Assembly: GCA_036924285.1 (NCBI GenBank)
Contig: JAYKYS010000009.1
Location: forward strand, 22,610,001 to 22,674,000
DNA: 64,000 nt
Source of the DNA: Asterella californica
Taxonomy: Eukaryota > Streptophyta > Marchantiopsida > Marchantiales > Aytoniaceae
Direction of reading: 5' to 3'
Under the pieces are notes generated by a model. The model had not been told where the DNA came from, searched no databases, and worked only from the letters and a program-made list of their open reading frames with translations. Each line of letters begins with the position of its first letter. Positions within the stretch are counted from its first letter, which is position 1. The translations under genes and the position numbers were made by a program. This document shows, in pieces, positions 1-12,159 of this stretch.

Positions 1-294
1 TCCTCTGTATTCACGCAAATATCTAAAAATATCTCTACCTTCAAACTTTTCACATCAGTTCACAATAGCTTGCAAAGCCTTGTTGGATTTTAACTCACCC
101 CCTCCAATCGTCAGATGCTGTTGGACCAGGGCCGCAAGCATCTTCAGAATCTTAGCTGTATTGAGACCAGATGCAGATGTCGCTGCAATCAAAGGTGCTG
201 CAGTAGACGTAGATGCAGCAGCCGTAGAGATAGCAACAGTAGCACTTTTGCTCTTCCGATCCATCTTCTTCTTCGTCTTAGAACTCAACCTCAC
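1..294 (-). pseudogene. gypsy gag, 5' fragment (runs off the left edge)
   Basis: Minus-strand reading from 294 gives a basic, Ser/Ala-rich N-terminus followed by a segment that matches the gag of the intact gypsy element at 42552-43157: here SNKALQAIVN, there STRALQAVVK. Past an in-frame TGA near position 52 the match continues (KFEGRDIFRYLREY here, RFDGRNITKYVREY there) to the window edge. This is therefore the start of a Ty3/gypsy gag, broken by one stop, with its PBS (about 300-318) and 5' LTR (321-1262) directly upstream. The rest of the element lies outside the window. Capsid function is inferred only from this similarity. Confidence 0.7.
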
Positions 295-298
295 CCAA

Positions 299-320
299 GA
301 TCTCTCAGTGGAAGCACAAG
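299..320 (-). promoter_or_regulatory. gypsy primer-binding-site region, degenerate
   Basis: The plus strand reads CTCTCAGTGGAAGCAC, the same string found next to the 5' LTR of the intact gypsy element (43204-43220). Its position between LTR and gag fits a primer-binding site. The usual start TGG (read on the minus strand) is degraded here. Confidence 0.5.
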
Positions 321-1262
321 ACGTCGAGGTGAGAGTTTCATGGGAAGGGCGGAACCTTCTGAATGTGATATGATCGTAAAGGCTGTGTTATGTCTATTCA
401 GAGAATTGACTCGATAACTTTCGATGATTCTTACAGGATTTGGAGTCTACAGCATGGTGAACATCCTTGTGAAATTTGACCTCTTGATTGTACACAGTTC
501 TCCAGATCTCGATCTCTGATGTTGCTGCTCTAGATTGAGAGATTTTCAGACCCCTTCTACTTCAGCGGTCGTCCTGAATTACTCACTCACTCAATTGACA
601 TGAAAATTTGTGGACAGTCGTAGCCGTACTGACAGTGAACGCGACTACAAAGGTTTGAAGCGATTTTCTCAATTTTGCTACGATTGACACCGAAAACTCC
701 ACAATCAACAAAAAGTGATGCAATTCTGATACAATCCGAACTTCGATCTGCCATAACTCTTTCTTTATTGCTCCAAATCGATCAAAAATTTCATTGACAT
801 CGATTGACACGACGAGCCATATCCTCATGTGTTCTCAGATTTCAGAATATCTTTACCAAATGCTCGAACTCCTCTTAAGACCTCTACTATTAAGTTTAGA
901 GTTATTCAAAGACAAAATCAGACCAATGGGAGTTCATAGCTTCACTTCCCTGTCCTTTTGTGTCCCAAACCACGTGGTGACTTAATTTCACACATAGGCT
1001 ACCACGTCAAGCCCCTAAAGTGTCAACGTAAACCCTAAACTACATGCGAAGACATGTAAAACGACAGATAACCCTGAAAGATAACTTAAACATGCTAGAA
1101 AGCATGCATGGGCGACATGTAAGTACAATCCATGAGCTTAAACTCCAAAATATATAACATCCTCCAGAATCGACTTCTCTGAAGTCCTAACTTCACTCAG
1201 AGAAACTAACTCCTGACAGAGAGATGAATTATTTACTATGTGAAATAATTCACATCACAACA
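321..1262 (-). repeat. gypsy LTR (5' LTR of the left-edge element)
   Basis: Read on the minus strand it begins TGTTGTGATGTGAAT at 1262 and is the reverse-complement relative of the plus-strand LTR at 45851-47171, which begins TGTCGTGATGTGAAT. Similar blocks occur in the same order in both copies: the LTR start with the palindromic ATGTGAAT...ATTCACAT, the segment around 560-800, and the end near 321-400 (AGAAGGTTCCGC). It is about 940 bp against 1,321 bp in the other copy, so internal deletions have occurred. Confidence 0.8.
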
Positions 1263-1960
1263 GCGTCTAAGTCAAATCAAGTTACAACCAGAAAGTGAAT
1301 TTCAGGAGACCTAGTAAGTAGGTGGAATACTTATAAGTTAGCAAGTAGAATGCTTAGAATTTATCAGTTGTTTTTAGTGCTGGCCAAAGAGATTAGACTA
1401 CAATGAGACTAGTTGTCTAAGTGTTCTAGCGGCAACTTAAGACTCAAGCTAAGAAAGGAATTGCAGATTAACTATCAGAATGCAATTATAGCGGTTGGCT
1501 ACCCATTATGAACTTGGCGTTAACTCAAGGCTCATTATTGATGAGGGCATCAACCTCTAAAGTGAATGTAGCGACCCTCAATCTCTAGATCTAGGTTGAG
1601 ATTCAAACAACAAAACCCTAGCGGACTTGCGTTAAGTTGTGAATGCTACGAGTAGGACTTAACGACTTTGTCGAGAAGTCTGGAACATATGAACCCTAAG
1701 TGGTTATTTGAACCAAGGTTGAAACATTATGTTAGGACGTAAGGATCTATCCTAAAAGGACCCTAGACGAACGCTGACTTCAAGGACGAGTCTTGAAACA
1801 TACCGAAATACAATTTAAGTTTTAGTTCAAAACTAATGCAAAACTCACTAACAAAATTTAATATAGTCTTGTATTTGAGTTTTGATAAACGATACCATTT
1901 CTGAATAAATTTTCAATGTCATGTTTTTCCCCGAGTTTAATATTTGCAACATAGATTGTG
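1263..1960 (-). repeat. fragment of a chromovirus-type LTR
   Basis: The reverse complement of this stretch is clearly related to 53100-53690: both contain GACTTAGACGC, GCTAACTTATAAGTATTC, a GGTAGCCAAC block and GTCCTACTCGTA(A/G)CATTCACAA. It has no ORF. It abuts the gypsy LTR end at 1262 exactly, so the gypsy element probably inserted into, or is joined to, an old LTR of this second family. Confidence 0.65.
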
Positions 1961-2660
1961 AATTACTGGAATCATGTCTGGTCTTGTATAGTTCCTACAA
2001 GGTGAAAATGATGAGATCGGTCCATCATTTATTTAAACTGAAATCTTAAGTATATCATTGTAGTTTTATCCACAATTGTGTTAATTTGGTTTATTTCGTT
2101 ATCATTGATTTTATGATTTTATTTCAAGAAATCAGGTCAAGTTGAACAAATTAAAATTCAAAATTATCCTTGGAAAGTTCTGCATTTGTCATCAAAATGT
2201 ATCGCTTTCTCGAAACATTGTCCTTTAAATTATCTCTCAAATATCCCAGAAATGTAATCTATTCTTATTATGATGAATAGACTGATGACTCTTATGACCT
2301 CTTGGGAGATCTAGTACACCGTGAATTTTCAAAGACATCCCTCTAAACACTTCAATTTGATAAATTTTTGAAGATCTCTTTCCAAATATTCCAGAGTATT
2401 TTTTTTAGAAACGACGAATCCTAAGACCTCTTGGGAGATCTCGTAGAGCATGAATTTTCAAAGACATTCCTCTAAACACTTGAATTGAATGAAGTTTTTG
2501 AGACACCTCTACAAACATTCGAATCAAGTCAAACTTTTTTCTTCTATTTAAGCATACCTCTAACTGCTCTTAATAGAATATTTTTCTTTATTTTTATGAG
2601 TCTGTTTGCATGGAGATTCGAATTGATGTTACCATATCCCTAGGTGAAGCAAGTTTGCAC
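1961..2660. other. AT-rich stretch without a gene, short tandem duplication
   Basis: No coding potential on either strand. A ~63-bp block (GACCTCTTGGGAGATCT... to ...CTCTAAACACTT) occurs at 2296-2358 and again at 2425-2487, a period of 129 bp with a few mismatches. The right end, TGCAC at 2656-2660, is the left target-site duplication of copia-1. Confidence 0.6.
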
Positions 2661-3042
2661 TGTTGAGAATAACGAGACTGTGCTACGGAAGCAGCTTCTA
2701 ATCAATCGCAGTGACACCACGTACAGTGAAGAGAAACAGATGAGATTGCCAACGGCACCTCGCAGGTGATAGTGAATACAGAAAGAGACTCTCACAGGCC
2801 ACACTAGGACTACTACCAAAGCTATGTAAGTAAACAAACAACGAGATCTATATATTGTAGCAAGGAGTACGCGCTGAGATAAATATCCCTTCAGCATGTG
2901 CGATGACTATATCCAGAGAGACGCACATGAACCGAAAACGGCTGGCCATGTGAATCAGTAGAGAGGAACCTATTCAAGACACTATGAGACTAAATAAGGT
3001 ACTGTAATCACAGTGAGTCGATAACTCTATCGGCGTTCAACA
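2661..3042 (-). repeat. copia-1 3' LTR
   Basis: 382 bp, TGTTGAGAATAACG at the left and CGGCGTTCAACA at the right. It is near identical to 7316-7697. The minus-strand sequence just upstream (3043-3052) reads GAGTGGGAG, a short polypurine tract next to the 3' LTR. Confidence 0.97.
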
Positions 3043-3779
3043 CTCCCACTCGAACTGTGATAACTAAGATCCATGATACCCATATACTTTCTCATCAGTG
3101 GAAACTTCCGAACTGGTATCGCTTTCGTGAAGATATCTGCAATCTGCTCATTTGTGTTCACGTATTCTGGATAGATCTCATCTTTTTCAAACTGGGCACG
3201 AACATAGTGATACTGAATATCAATATGCTTAGTGCGTTTGTGAAACTCTGGATTTTTAATCAGACGTATTGTCTCCTGATTATCAATCTTGAGTAAGGTA
3301 GCTTGCATTTGAACAAAGTTGACTCCCATCAGCAAACTCCTCAGCCACACGGCTTCTTTGCAAGCAGCACAAGCAGAAAAGTATTCTGCTTCAGTTGTAG
3401 ATGTAGCCACGCATGTTTGTCGAGCGCTCATCCAAGCAACTGGTCCTCCGTTCAGCAAGAAAATGTATCCACTTTTGGATTTTCGTGAATCCAGATCTGC
3501 TCCATAGTCTGCATCACAATACCCTTCAAGAACATTTCGTGATGCACTATCTCTACTTCTTCCGTAACAAAGTGCAAGATCGACTGTACCTTTAAGATAT
3601 CTAAATATTCGTTTAACTGCTTGCCAGTGATCGGAGTGTGGATCTGAACTGAATCTAGCTACCAGACTTACTGCGTATGCTATATCAGGTCTAGTTCCAA
3701 TCATCGCAAACATTAGCGATCCTACTGCCTCTTGGTATGGAGCTTGTACATGGACAGAATCTCCTTCAGCGTTACTCAC
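3027..3779 (-). pseudogene. copia-1 RNase H and pol C-terminus
   Basis: This continues the RT frame of 3831-5936 after one in-frame TAG (3831-3833), so it has no start of its own. It opens with the region after the RT palm (GTRPDIAYAVSLVARF, then RYLKGTVDLAL). The copia RNase H follows with its acidic residues visible in CDADYG, STTEAEYFSA and the IDNQ segment, and ends in the conserved stretch RTKHIDIQYHYVR...IADIFTKAIP. RNase H would remove the RNA template during reverse transcription. The natural stop lies at 3027, 16 bp inside the 3' LTR. The frame is intact to its end. Confidence 0.93.
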
Positions 3780-3830
3780 ATTGAGCCGCGCACCTACATC
3801 TACAGGAGTGGATACTGTATGTGCGTTGTT

Positions 3831-5936
3831 CTAACCAAATCTTTCTAGAATATTTAAAACATATCTAGATTGACTAAGATAGAGTCTTTTATTAACTCTA
3901 TCCCTCTGAATCTGAAAACCAACGTAAAACTCAGCTTCTTTGTACGTGATTTCTAGATTCTCTTGAAGATATGCTATCATCTCCTTTAGTAAAATCAGAT
4001 TATCACTGCATACTAGTCCATCGTCAACAAATATTGTTGTAATGATTTTTGGACTTTCTGCTTTAACATACACACAAGAGTCTGCCGTAGTGGGTGTAAG
4101 ATTATACTTCACCAAGAAGTGATGGAACTTCTTGTTCCAAGTTCGGCTAGCTTGCTTCAAGCCATACAACGCCTTCTTCAAACGACAGACATCTCCTCTG
4201 CTCCCTTCCTCGTATCCAGCTGGTTGCTCCATGTAAATTTCTTCTTGGAGGTCTCCGTTGAGAAAAGCAGTTTTTACGTCAAACTGTATCATCTCCAGAT
4301 CTTCTGCTGCCACGATTGAAAGCACTGTACGAATAGAATCAAATTTCACCACGGGTGAAAATGTTTCCTCGAAGTCCACACCAGGGACTTGAGAAAAACC
4401 TTTGGCAACAAGCTTGGCTTTATATCTGTCTACCTCCCCAGTTGGTTTCAATTTGGTCTTGAAAACCCAACGACATTTTATTGCACGACGGCCGGGTGGT
4501 AATTGGCATAAACTCCATGTGTCATTTTTTACCAATGCTGCGTGTTCCTCTTCCATGGCTGCACGCCATCTAGGATCTTGGCAAGCATCTTCAAAACGAA
4601 CAGGATCCTCAACTGAACTGGTGGTTATCTCTAAAGCTGTGCTAAACCAAGCATTAGAGACCTTTTGTGTACCATACTCCCACTCTCCATACCGTTGTGG
4701 TTTTCTTCTCTCCATTCTGAGACTTCTTCGATGTGATTCTTCTCTCACTGGATTGTCAAGATCTTCACTTACTCCATTTTCTGCATCGGAGTTTGAACTA
4801 ACATCTGAAACAGGATCAGAACTGGTTGCCGTCTGCTCATGATCACTAACAAGTACATCCAATGTTCGCTGACTAGAAATGTCAATCTCATTGCTGTTTG
4901 TGATATCAGAGTTTCCCGGTGACCCATCTTCCAGAGAAATACTTTCTGCCTGATTAGTGGTGATCATTGGCATCACCAAATCTTCATCGTCCTCAATCCT
5001 GAAGTCATTAGACTTACTACTGGATGAAGGTATAACCTCATGGAAATTGACCTCTCTACTCTCTCTTACTTTATCCGTGGAGCTATCCCACACTCTATAA
5101 GTAGAGGAATTCTCACAATATCCTACAAAAGTAAACTTTTTACTTTTGGGATCAAGTTTCTTTCGAAGTTGATCCGGTATGAGGACAAAAGCATCACACC
5201 CAAACATGCGAAGGTGAGAAACTATAGGTTTTCTCCTTTTTAAATGCTCAAAAGAAGTACACACACCTCTCGTACCTCTTGTAGGAGTTCGATTGAGAAC
5301 ATAAACAGCTTTGTTTACAGCTTTGGCCCAGAGTCTCAACGGGAGTTGTGCTGCAGTCAACATGCATCGAGCACTTTCCACGATGGTACGGTTGTCACGT
5401 TCAACTCGTCCATTCTGTTCAGGTGAATATGGTGCGGTCACTTCATGCTTTACTCTTGCATCTTCCAAAGAAGCCGCAAAGAACTTATTCACGAATTCAC
5501 CACCTCGGTCTGTTCTCAAGACACGTACAGTTGTTCCAGCATCTCTTAAGATCTGTTTCTCCACCTTCTGATAACACAAAAATGTATCTGTTTTGTTGGC
5601 AACAAAATAAACAAAACGATATCCGTTGAAATCGTCTTTGAACAAGACAAAATATCTAACACCTCCCACTGAGTTAACACTCATCGGTCCACACAAGTCG
5701 GCATGTAGAAATTCTCCTGGACGTGTTGCACGTTCTCGTGCTATTACTGTAGGGAACGATCGTCGATGTTGCTTCCCCACAGTACAGGCCTCACAGAAAG
5801 GGTCGTCTGGCTGAACGAAAGAATTTGGTAATCCTTCTACCATCTTCTCTTTCTGCATCCTTAAAATCGTCATGAGATTGACATGACCAAAACGGTAATG
5901 CCAAAGAAGTATGTTATCGTTCTTCTTTCTTGTCAT
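3831..5936 (-). pseudogene. copia-1 integrase and reverse transcriptase
   Basis: 701 codons. The N-terminus holds the integrase zinc finger (WHYRFGH, then CEAC). The catalytic core follows: first D in LHADLCGP, second D in RTDRGGEF, E in NGRVERDN. A polar linker comes next, then the copia RT (SLCQLPPGRRAIKCRWVFKTK, FDVKTAFLNGDLQEEIYMEQP, YGLKQASRTW). The catalytic box is FVDD near codon 635 rather than the usual YVDD. The frame is -1 relative to gag-protease (5945-7210), with the open frames overlapping by about eight codons near 5945-5970. Its TAG end at 3831 is premature, because RNase H continues in the same frame. It is probably a dead copy unless the stop is read through. Confidence 0.95.
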
Positions 5937-5944
5937 TGTCGAAA

Positions 5945-7210
5945 CTACAGCATTTGCATGACGCTAGACGAAATTACATTCATGTCTAGTCTATACAACC
6001 TTTTTTCTCGATGACCTCTCATCACCACAACACCTTTGTCGTTAACAAGACTACACATATTTTTTGTGTATAAGATACTGATGCCTTTGTCTGCTGCCTG
6101 ACCTATAGAGAAAAGATTTCTTCTCAATGAAGGTACAAAAAGAACATCGTGGAGCGTGCCATTGAATGTAACATCTCCAACAGATATCGTGATGAGGATA
6201 TTACCAACGCCTTCAACCCAGAGTTCACGATCATCTGCAACCTGTACTGGCCATGCTCTGGGTGGAATAGATCTAAAAGTGCTAAACCATGATCTTTGAC
6301 CTGTCATGTGTTCGCTAGCACCACCATCGGCATACCACGTGTGCACCTCAGTTTGAGACGACGATTCAATTGCAAATGCTACACTGGTCGAGAGATTTGC
6401 TGTACTAACCGAAGATTCACCTGAAGTTCCTTGTAGAACCTTTTTCTTGTTTTTGCATTCTTTGGCCCAATGGCCACGCTTGCCACAGTTGTGACAAGGA
6501 TATTTCCGCTTCAACTCGTCGATCTTGACCTTCCTGGATGACTTCTCAAACGGCATGAGAATTCTCTGATTCTGAATCAGCATAGCTTGACTGTTATCAA
6601 CAGCAGCTGCTTCATTGTTGATGTAGAGGGCTTCTTCCTTCAACAACCGCGTGGTGAGCTTTTTCAACGTTTGCTCGTCGGAAGGTACATTATCCCACGC
6701 TGCAAGTACATTTTTGTATGTAGAAGGCAAGCTGCATATGATTTTAGTAATAACAGCAGAAGAAGACGTGGATTCTCCTAAATCATTGAGTCGCTTGGCC
6801 AGTGCTTCTATTCTGCTTATGTAACTAGCTATATCCTCTCCAGGCAACATTTTGCATTCAAAGAACTGCTGTTGGAGGATATGCTTGTTCTCCAAGGCGT
6901 TCTGTTCATGAAGAGTACTCAGACGACTCCACATCTGATGAGCAGTGGTAAAATTTACTAATCTCTCCAATAACTTCTCATCGATCGCTGCACAGATGTA
7001 CATTCTTGCAGCATTGTCTTTCTTCTTCCACTGCGCTTCCTTGTCCTGTCCTCTTGCTGCTGCGTGAGCAAAAGTATCACTGCCCTTTGTAACGTCCAAC
7101 ACCTCCTTCGCTTCAAGAAGCATCACCATCTGAAATTTCCAGAGTTGGAAATTTTGACCTTGGAACTTAGAGATATGACTTACGTCCTTCGTATCAGGCT
7201 TGCTACCCAT
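5945..7210 (-). pseudogene. copia-1 gag and protease
   Basis: 421 codons from an ATG at 7210, about 105 bp inside the 5' LTR. The N-terminal part is a copia gag (KFQGQNFQLWKFQMVMLLEA, then a helical region with MWSRLSTLHEQ). A CCHC zinc knuckle follows near residue 240 (CHNCGKRGHWAKEC). The aspartic protease has its active site at YADGGASEHM near residue 295, so the motif is D-G-G where most copia proteases have D-[ST]-G; the change may inactivate it. The frame ends in TAG at 5945 just before the integrase frame. Gag packages the RNA, and the protease cuts the polyprotein in the cytoplasmic particle. Confidence 0.93.
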
Positions 7211-7315
7211 CTTGAATGGCTACACATTCAATCTGTTCTATAGATTTCTTTTGCTGAAGAATATCTAATTGCTTAGACTGGTAAGCTTAAGATTTGTGAG
7301 CGTGGGCCCATAACC

Positions 7316-7697
7316 TGTTGAAAATAACGAGACTGTGCTACGGAAGCAGCTTCTAATCAATCGCAGTGACACCACGTACAGTGAAGAGAAACAGATGAGA
7401 TTGCCAACAGCACCTCGCAGGTGATAGTGAATACAGAAAGAGACTCTCACGGGCCACACTAGGACTACTACCAAAGCTATGTAAGTAAACAAACAACGAG
7501 ATCTATACACTGTAGCAAGGAGTACGCGCTGAGATAAATATCCCTTCAGCATGTGCGATGACTATATCCAGAGAGACGCACATGAACTGAAAACGGCTGG
7601 CCATGTGAATCAGTAGAGAGGAACCTATTCAAGACACTACTAGACTAAATAAGGTACTGTAATCACAGTGAGTCGATAACTCTATCGGCGTTCAACA
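7316..7697 (-). repeat. copia-1 5' LTR
   Basis: 382 bp, paired with 2661-3042. The minus-strand sequence directly inside it (7315 downward) reads GGTTATGGGCCCACGC. It has the position of a primer-binding site but is not the plant initiator-Met site seen in copia-2. Confidence 0.97.
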
Positions 7698-8780
7698 TGC
7701 ACTGCACCATTCACTTTCTTTGGAAGATACTACTGTTTCCAGTTTATATCGGACACAAAGACAGAGGTGACATTATGCTCACGTCCAAACTAATTCATGA
7801 CTCCCAAAGAACCATGGGAAATTCAAGAACTCATGAAAATCTGCACCCACTTCCTAACATGTTCACTCAGACGAATCCTCTTCTCAAATTTTCTCCTTCG
7901 CGTCGTCTGCTTGTTTTTCTCTCCTTTTCCCGAAAGTGCACTTTGGATGCATATATGCATGTTGGTTCTCCTCATCAGTCGAGAAGAAGAAACCAGTGTG
8001 GAAGTCAAATGATACCAATAGCTTATTTATTGTACCATGTGGAAGTCAAATGATAATTTGACTTGGAACAATTGATTGTCCACTTGGTTATAAGAAAACT
8101 CGGTCATGCGAAGTAACGGCTGGCGATTATTTTTCTGTCGAGAGATGCGAGTTCACGATAATTTTCTAGATTTTTTTTTAAGATTTTGAGATTTGCACAG
8201 CGATGGGTGGAATGCAGCGGAGATCGAAAGAGCGCAGCCTTTCGAAGTTTGAATACTGACGAGAAGTTTCTTTCGAGATTACCTTTTGAGCCTATATCGA
8301 ATCATCTGAAGCGCATGGAATTTCTTGAGCTGATAAGACGGATTGCTGCAAGAAGAATGCAATCAATTTTCTTTTGACCCCACAACTGGATCTCTGTAGT
8401 ACACGCCGAGAAACTTCATTTTAAAGACTATTTCTTTGGAGTAATGGTATAGGTTTTAGTAGATGGTGGCGAAAATTATTAACAAGAGTAGCCAAAGAAA
8501 TCTATTGTCATATTTCTTCGGACTCTTTTTTTTTCTTGTTTTCATCACATGCAATTAATATAACCGGGTTCCAACAGAATTGCAAAAACTTCGCAAGAAT
8601 ATTTTTTTGACTATAACATCAACTGATATCGTGAGTGAAAGTTAAAATAAAGAACTATGACATACATGTTAAAGTTCTCATTGTTTTCGAAGAGCATGTG
8701 TCGAATCTTCGACTCCAAAACCAAAGTTTAAAAATATATAAATCTGACTTTTCTTACATCTAAATCTTGCATCTCATTTC
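7698..8780. other. spacer between the two copia elements, no gene seen
   Basis: It starts with the copia-1 target-site duplication TGCAC (7698-7702) and ends with that of copia-2 (ATTTC, 8776-8780). A ~17-bp string (TGTGGAAGTCAAATGATA) occurs at 7997 and again at 8039. Short open frames here show no domain and overlap on both strands. The sequence is AT-rich toward 8780. Confidence 0.5.
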
Positions 8781-9181
8781 TGTTACAAAACTGAGAACTG
8801 TACTCCTTAGTCTCTCAGAATATAGAATTTATCTCCCACAACAGAATGCTACCAGTCTATTAGAACTGATAACAGATCAGCCTGTTAAAACTAATCAGAA
8901 GGAGAACTGAACAGAAATATTCCGGGATGATATGTGCACAGCTTTACTTAGACTTCAGAACTGGTACAGACAGAAAGGGCCTCCGACTCATACTACTCTA
9001 CATGGAATGTGAGTTAATATACTAATGATACATAACTGCTGTCACCTCAAAGTGACTTACTTAACTGCTGTCCCAGTGCTTCTCACGTCACAACTCATGT
9101 CACAAGTCACCTCTTCCTTTTTTACTTTTGTCTTTTTATCTTCCGCAGAGTTTTGATGTGACTCTCTAATGATATTTAACA
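8781..9181 (-). repeat. copia-2 3' LTR
   Basis: 401 bp, paired with 13372-13772. TG...CA ends. The pol stop codon at 9192 lies just inside the element next to it. Confidence 0.97.
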
Positions 9182-9191
9182 CCCTCCTTCA

Positions 9192-10439
9192 TTAGAGCAT
9201 CACTTCTTTCATACCTAGTAAATCTCTGATATATATAAACCTTAGTTTTGGTAAAGCTTTGGTAAAAATATCAGCTAACTGGTCTTCTGATGGACAATAT
9301 TCCAGCTTGACTATCTTAGCTTCAATTTTCTCCCGTATATGATGTAACCTTGTCTCCAAACCTTTTGTTCTTTCTCTGATAACTCTATTGTTAGCCAAGA
9401 ACATTGCACTCTGATTATCCACATGTAATACTGTTGGTCCAGATATCTTTTCTCCCATCTCCAGCAATAAATTCCTTAACCATATCAAGGTTATAGAACC
9501 ATCACTAAGAGCAATGTATTCAGCTTCTGTTGAAGACCTTGCTACTGTATTCTGCTTCTTGCTGCTCCAACTGATAATTCCACCTGAACATAAGTTGAAG
9601 CATGCACCTGATGTGGATTTTCTGCTGCTAGTATCTCCAGCCCAATCACTATCACTGAAGCCTTGAAGTTCACTTCTCCCCTCCTTAAATATAAGACCAA
9701 GATTGATAGTACCTTTCAGATATCTCAGAATTCTCTTTGCAGCAACCCAATGAGATGAATTTGGGCAATGCATAAATTGACTTAGCCTCCCAACAGCATA
9801 GCAAATATCAGGTCTGGTGTGGATGAGATATCTGAGTTTACCAATTAATTTCTTGTACAGATATTCTTCAATGGTATTTTCAGCTGTAGTCTCCTCAAAA
9901 CCACTTTCTTGCTCCATTGGTGTTGCTGATGACTTGCAATCTTCCATCTGAAACTCTCCAAGTATAGACTTTATGTATGCTTGTTGAGAAAGCATAATAC
10001 AGTCCTCCATCTGCCAAATATCAACACCAAGGAAGAATCTTGCTAAACCCAAATCAGACATCTCAAACCTCTTGCTGAGTTCTCCTTTGAGTAGTTGCAC
10101 CAACTCCTTATCACTTCCTGAGATTAAGATATCATCCACATATAAGATGAGTATGATCCTCTTTGAATTATCTTTCAAGACATAGAGGTTTGGATCCAAC
10201 TCTGATCTTCTGAGTTCATGGCTGTGTAGAAACTCATGTATCTCAGAATACCAAACTCTTGGTGCTTGCTTTAATCCATATAAGGATTTTCTGAGAATGC
10301 ACACATGATCTTTCTTCTTTTTCACTTCAAATCTTGGTGGTTGAACCATGTAAACTTCTTCCTCTAACTCTCCATGAAGGAAAGCTGACTTCACATCCAT
10401 CTGATGTATTTCCCAGTGGTAATGACCAGCAAGAGCCAT
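9192..10439 (-). pseudogene. copia-2 reverse transcriptase (C-terminal part) and RNase H
   Basis: The reading frame starts just downstream of a TGA that replaces a codon in the conserved APVAK-x-DSIRLV stretch, so position 10439 is not a real start. Visible RT motifs are MDVKSAFLHGELEEEVYM, YGLKQAPRVW and the catalytic YVDD in LILYVDDILISGS. RNase H follows with SDSDWAGD, SSTEAEYIALSDGS and HVDNQSAM, then the end box EDQLADIFTKALP. The RT part upstream of 10439 is continuous in the same frame back to about 10600, where a frameshift in an A-run separates it from the integrase frame. All residues needed for RT and RNase H chemistry appear to be present. Confidence 0.94.
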
Positions 10440-10537
10440 TACAAGTCTGATTGAATCTCATTTTGCAACTGGTGCAAAAGTTTCTCCATAATCAATCCCT
10501 TCTTGTTGCTGAAATCCTCTTGCTACTAACCTTGCTT

Positions 10538-12115
10538 TCAGCTTGTCAACTGAACCATCTGATTGTAGCTTGGTTTTGTAAATCCATTTGCATTGGATGG
10601 CTTTTTTTCCTCTGGTAGCTTAACCAAATCCCACGTATGATTTTTGAGTAGCATTTTATACTCCTCTTGCATAGCTTGTCTCCAACCAGGATCTTTGTTA
10701 GCTTCTTCAAATGTAAGTGGATCATCCTCCTGAATATTTTCAGCAAGTCCACAGTAATCATCAAGCCTTGCTGGTGGTCTTCTAACTCTTTCTGATCTCC
10801 TTACTTGAGAATCTGCTGCATGTTGTAAGTCATCTCCTTTAGCTTCATGAATACTTGGTAACTCAGATTCAGAATTTTGTTGAAATTCAAGTTGCTCTTC
10901 ACTAGGATTAGTGAGAGATGTTGAATGCTCCAAGTCCACCTCAATATCAGATTTATCAGATTCTGAATCAATCTGATCTTCACTTGTAGGTAGCTTAAAT
11001 CTGAATGTATCACAAGTTTCTTTCTCACCTTCCATCAGATCAGAATCCAACTCAGAGAATCTAACATCTCTGCTGATGTGAGTCTTTCTTGTAGACTGAT
11101 TGTAGACTTTGTAACCCTTGGTTTGCTCAGCATAGCTCACAAATATACACTTCTCAGATTTTACATCCAACTTCTGTCTCTTCTCATCATTGATGTGCAT
11201 GTAAGCTGTGCACCCAAAAATCCTGAAGTGAGACACATCTGGTTTCACTCCTGTAAATGTCTCTTCAGGTGTCTTGTGCTGCACAGCTGTTGTATATGCT
11301 CTGTTCATAATGTAAACAGCTGTGTTGCAAGCTTCAGCCCAAAAATAATTGGGAAGATTCTTGGTCTTCAGCATGGATCTGCCACTCTCCACAATCACTC
11401 TATTTTTCCTTTCAGCTACACCATTTTGTTGTGGAGTATAAGCTGTGGAAAGTTGCCTTTGAATACCATGTTCTTCACAAAACTGAGTAAAGAGGTTAGA
11501 ACAATATTCTCCTCCTCCATCTGATCTGAGAACTTTAATCTTCTTGCCACTTTGATTTTCTACAAGAGCCTTGAACTTCTTGAAGTATTCAAATACTTCA
11601 GACTTCTGTTTTAGGAAGTAGATCCATGTCTTTCTGCTCACATCATCAATAAATGTCAGAAAATACTTACAGCCTCCAATAGAGCTTGTTTGCATAGGTC
11701 CACAAACATCTGAATGGACCAAGGCCAACAACTCTTTTGTTCTTGCACCTCCCTCCTTTGGAAAACTCTTTATGCTTTGTTTTCCAAATATACATCTTTC
11801 ACATATATCTCCAGTAGTTGGTAGCTTCATCCTTGGTAGTCCTTCTACCATATGATTATCCATCATATGTTTCAGACTTCCAAAGTTCAAGTGTGCAAAT
11901 CTCTGGTGCCAAAGACTTGCTTGATTATAAGAATCAACAACCATAGAGACTTCTTGGACTTGAGGCTCAACATTCAAGATATATAATCCTGACTTCTGAT
12001 CTCTCCTTCCTGAAGCAATTACTCTCTGATTATGTGAACCATTTAGTATCTGCACCTTTGTATCATCAAAAATCACCTTTATTCCATGGTCTGTGATTTT
12101 TCCAACAGAAAGCAA
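10538..12115 (-). pseudogene. copia-2 integrase and start of RT
   Basis: 525 codons. It begins after a -1 register change from the protease frame. The integrase zinc finger is WHQRFAHLN...CERC. The catalytic core shows VHSDVCGP (D), RSDGGGEY (D) and NGVAERKN (E). After an acidic Ser/Glu-rich linker, the start of the RT ([12 protein letters not shown]) is reached, where a length change in the run of seven T on the plus strand (10602-10608) shifts the frame; the last ~25 residues before 10538 are out of register. Integrase would insert the cDNA into the genome, giving the 5-bp duplication seen here. Confidence 0.94.
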
Positions 12116-12159
12116 GTTCTTAGTGAGCTTTGGAATAAAGAGTACCTCTTGTATACTCT

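Larger units (their letters stand above)
2661..7697 (-). mobile_element. copia-1, complete Ty1/copia LTR retrotransposon
   Basis: It has two 382-bp LTRs (2661-3042 and 7316-7697), each starting TGTTGA and ending CAACA on the plus strand, and is flanked by the 5-bp direct repeat TGCAC (2656-2660 and 7698-7702). Total length is 5,037 bp. On the minus strand the order is gag, zinc knuckle, protease, integrase, RT, RNase H, which is the copia order. The coding region has one -1 register change near 5950 and one in-frame TAG at 3831. The LTRs differ at about eight positions by eye (about 2%), so the insertion is fairly recent. Confidence 0.97.

Noticed and set aside
3057..5814. Plus-strand open frames inside copia-1 and, likewise, inside the gypsy pol (37.4-40.2 kb)
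   Set aside because: They are shadows of the minus-strand pol frames and show no domain of their own.
5945..5970. Programmed frameshift in copia-1 like that of the gypsy element
   Set aside because: The register is also -1, but no slippery run or stem was seen and the overlap is only about eight codons; a simple indel is more likely.
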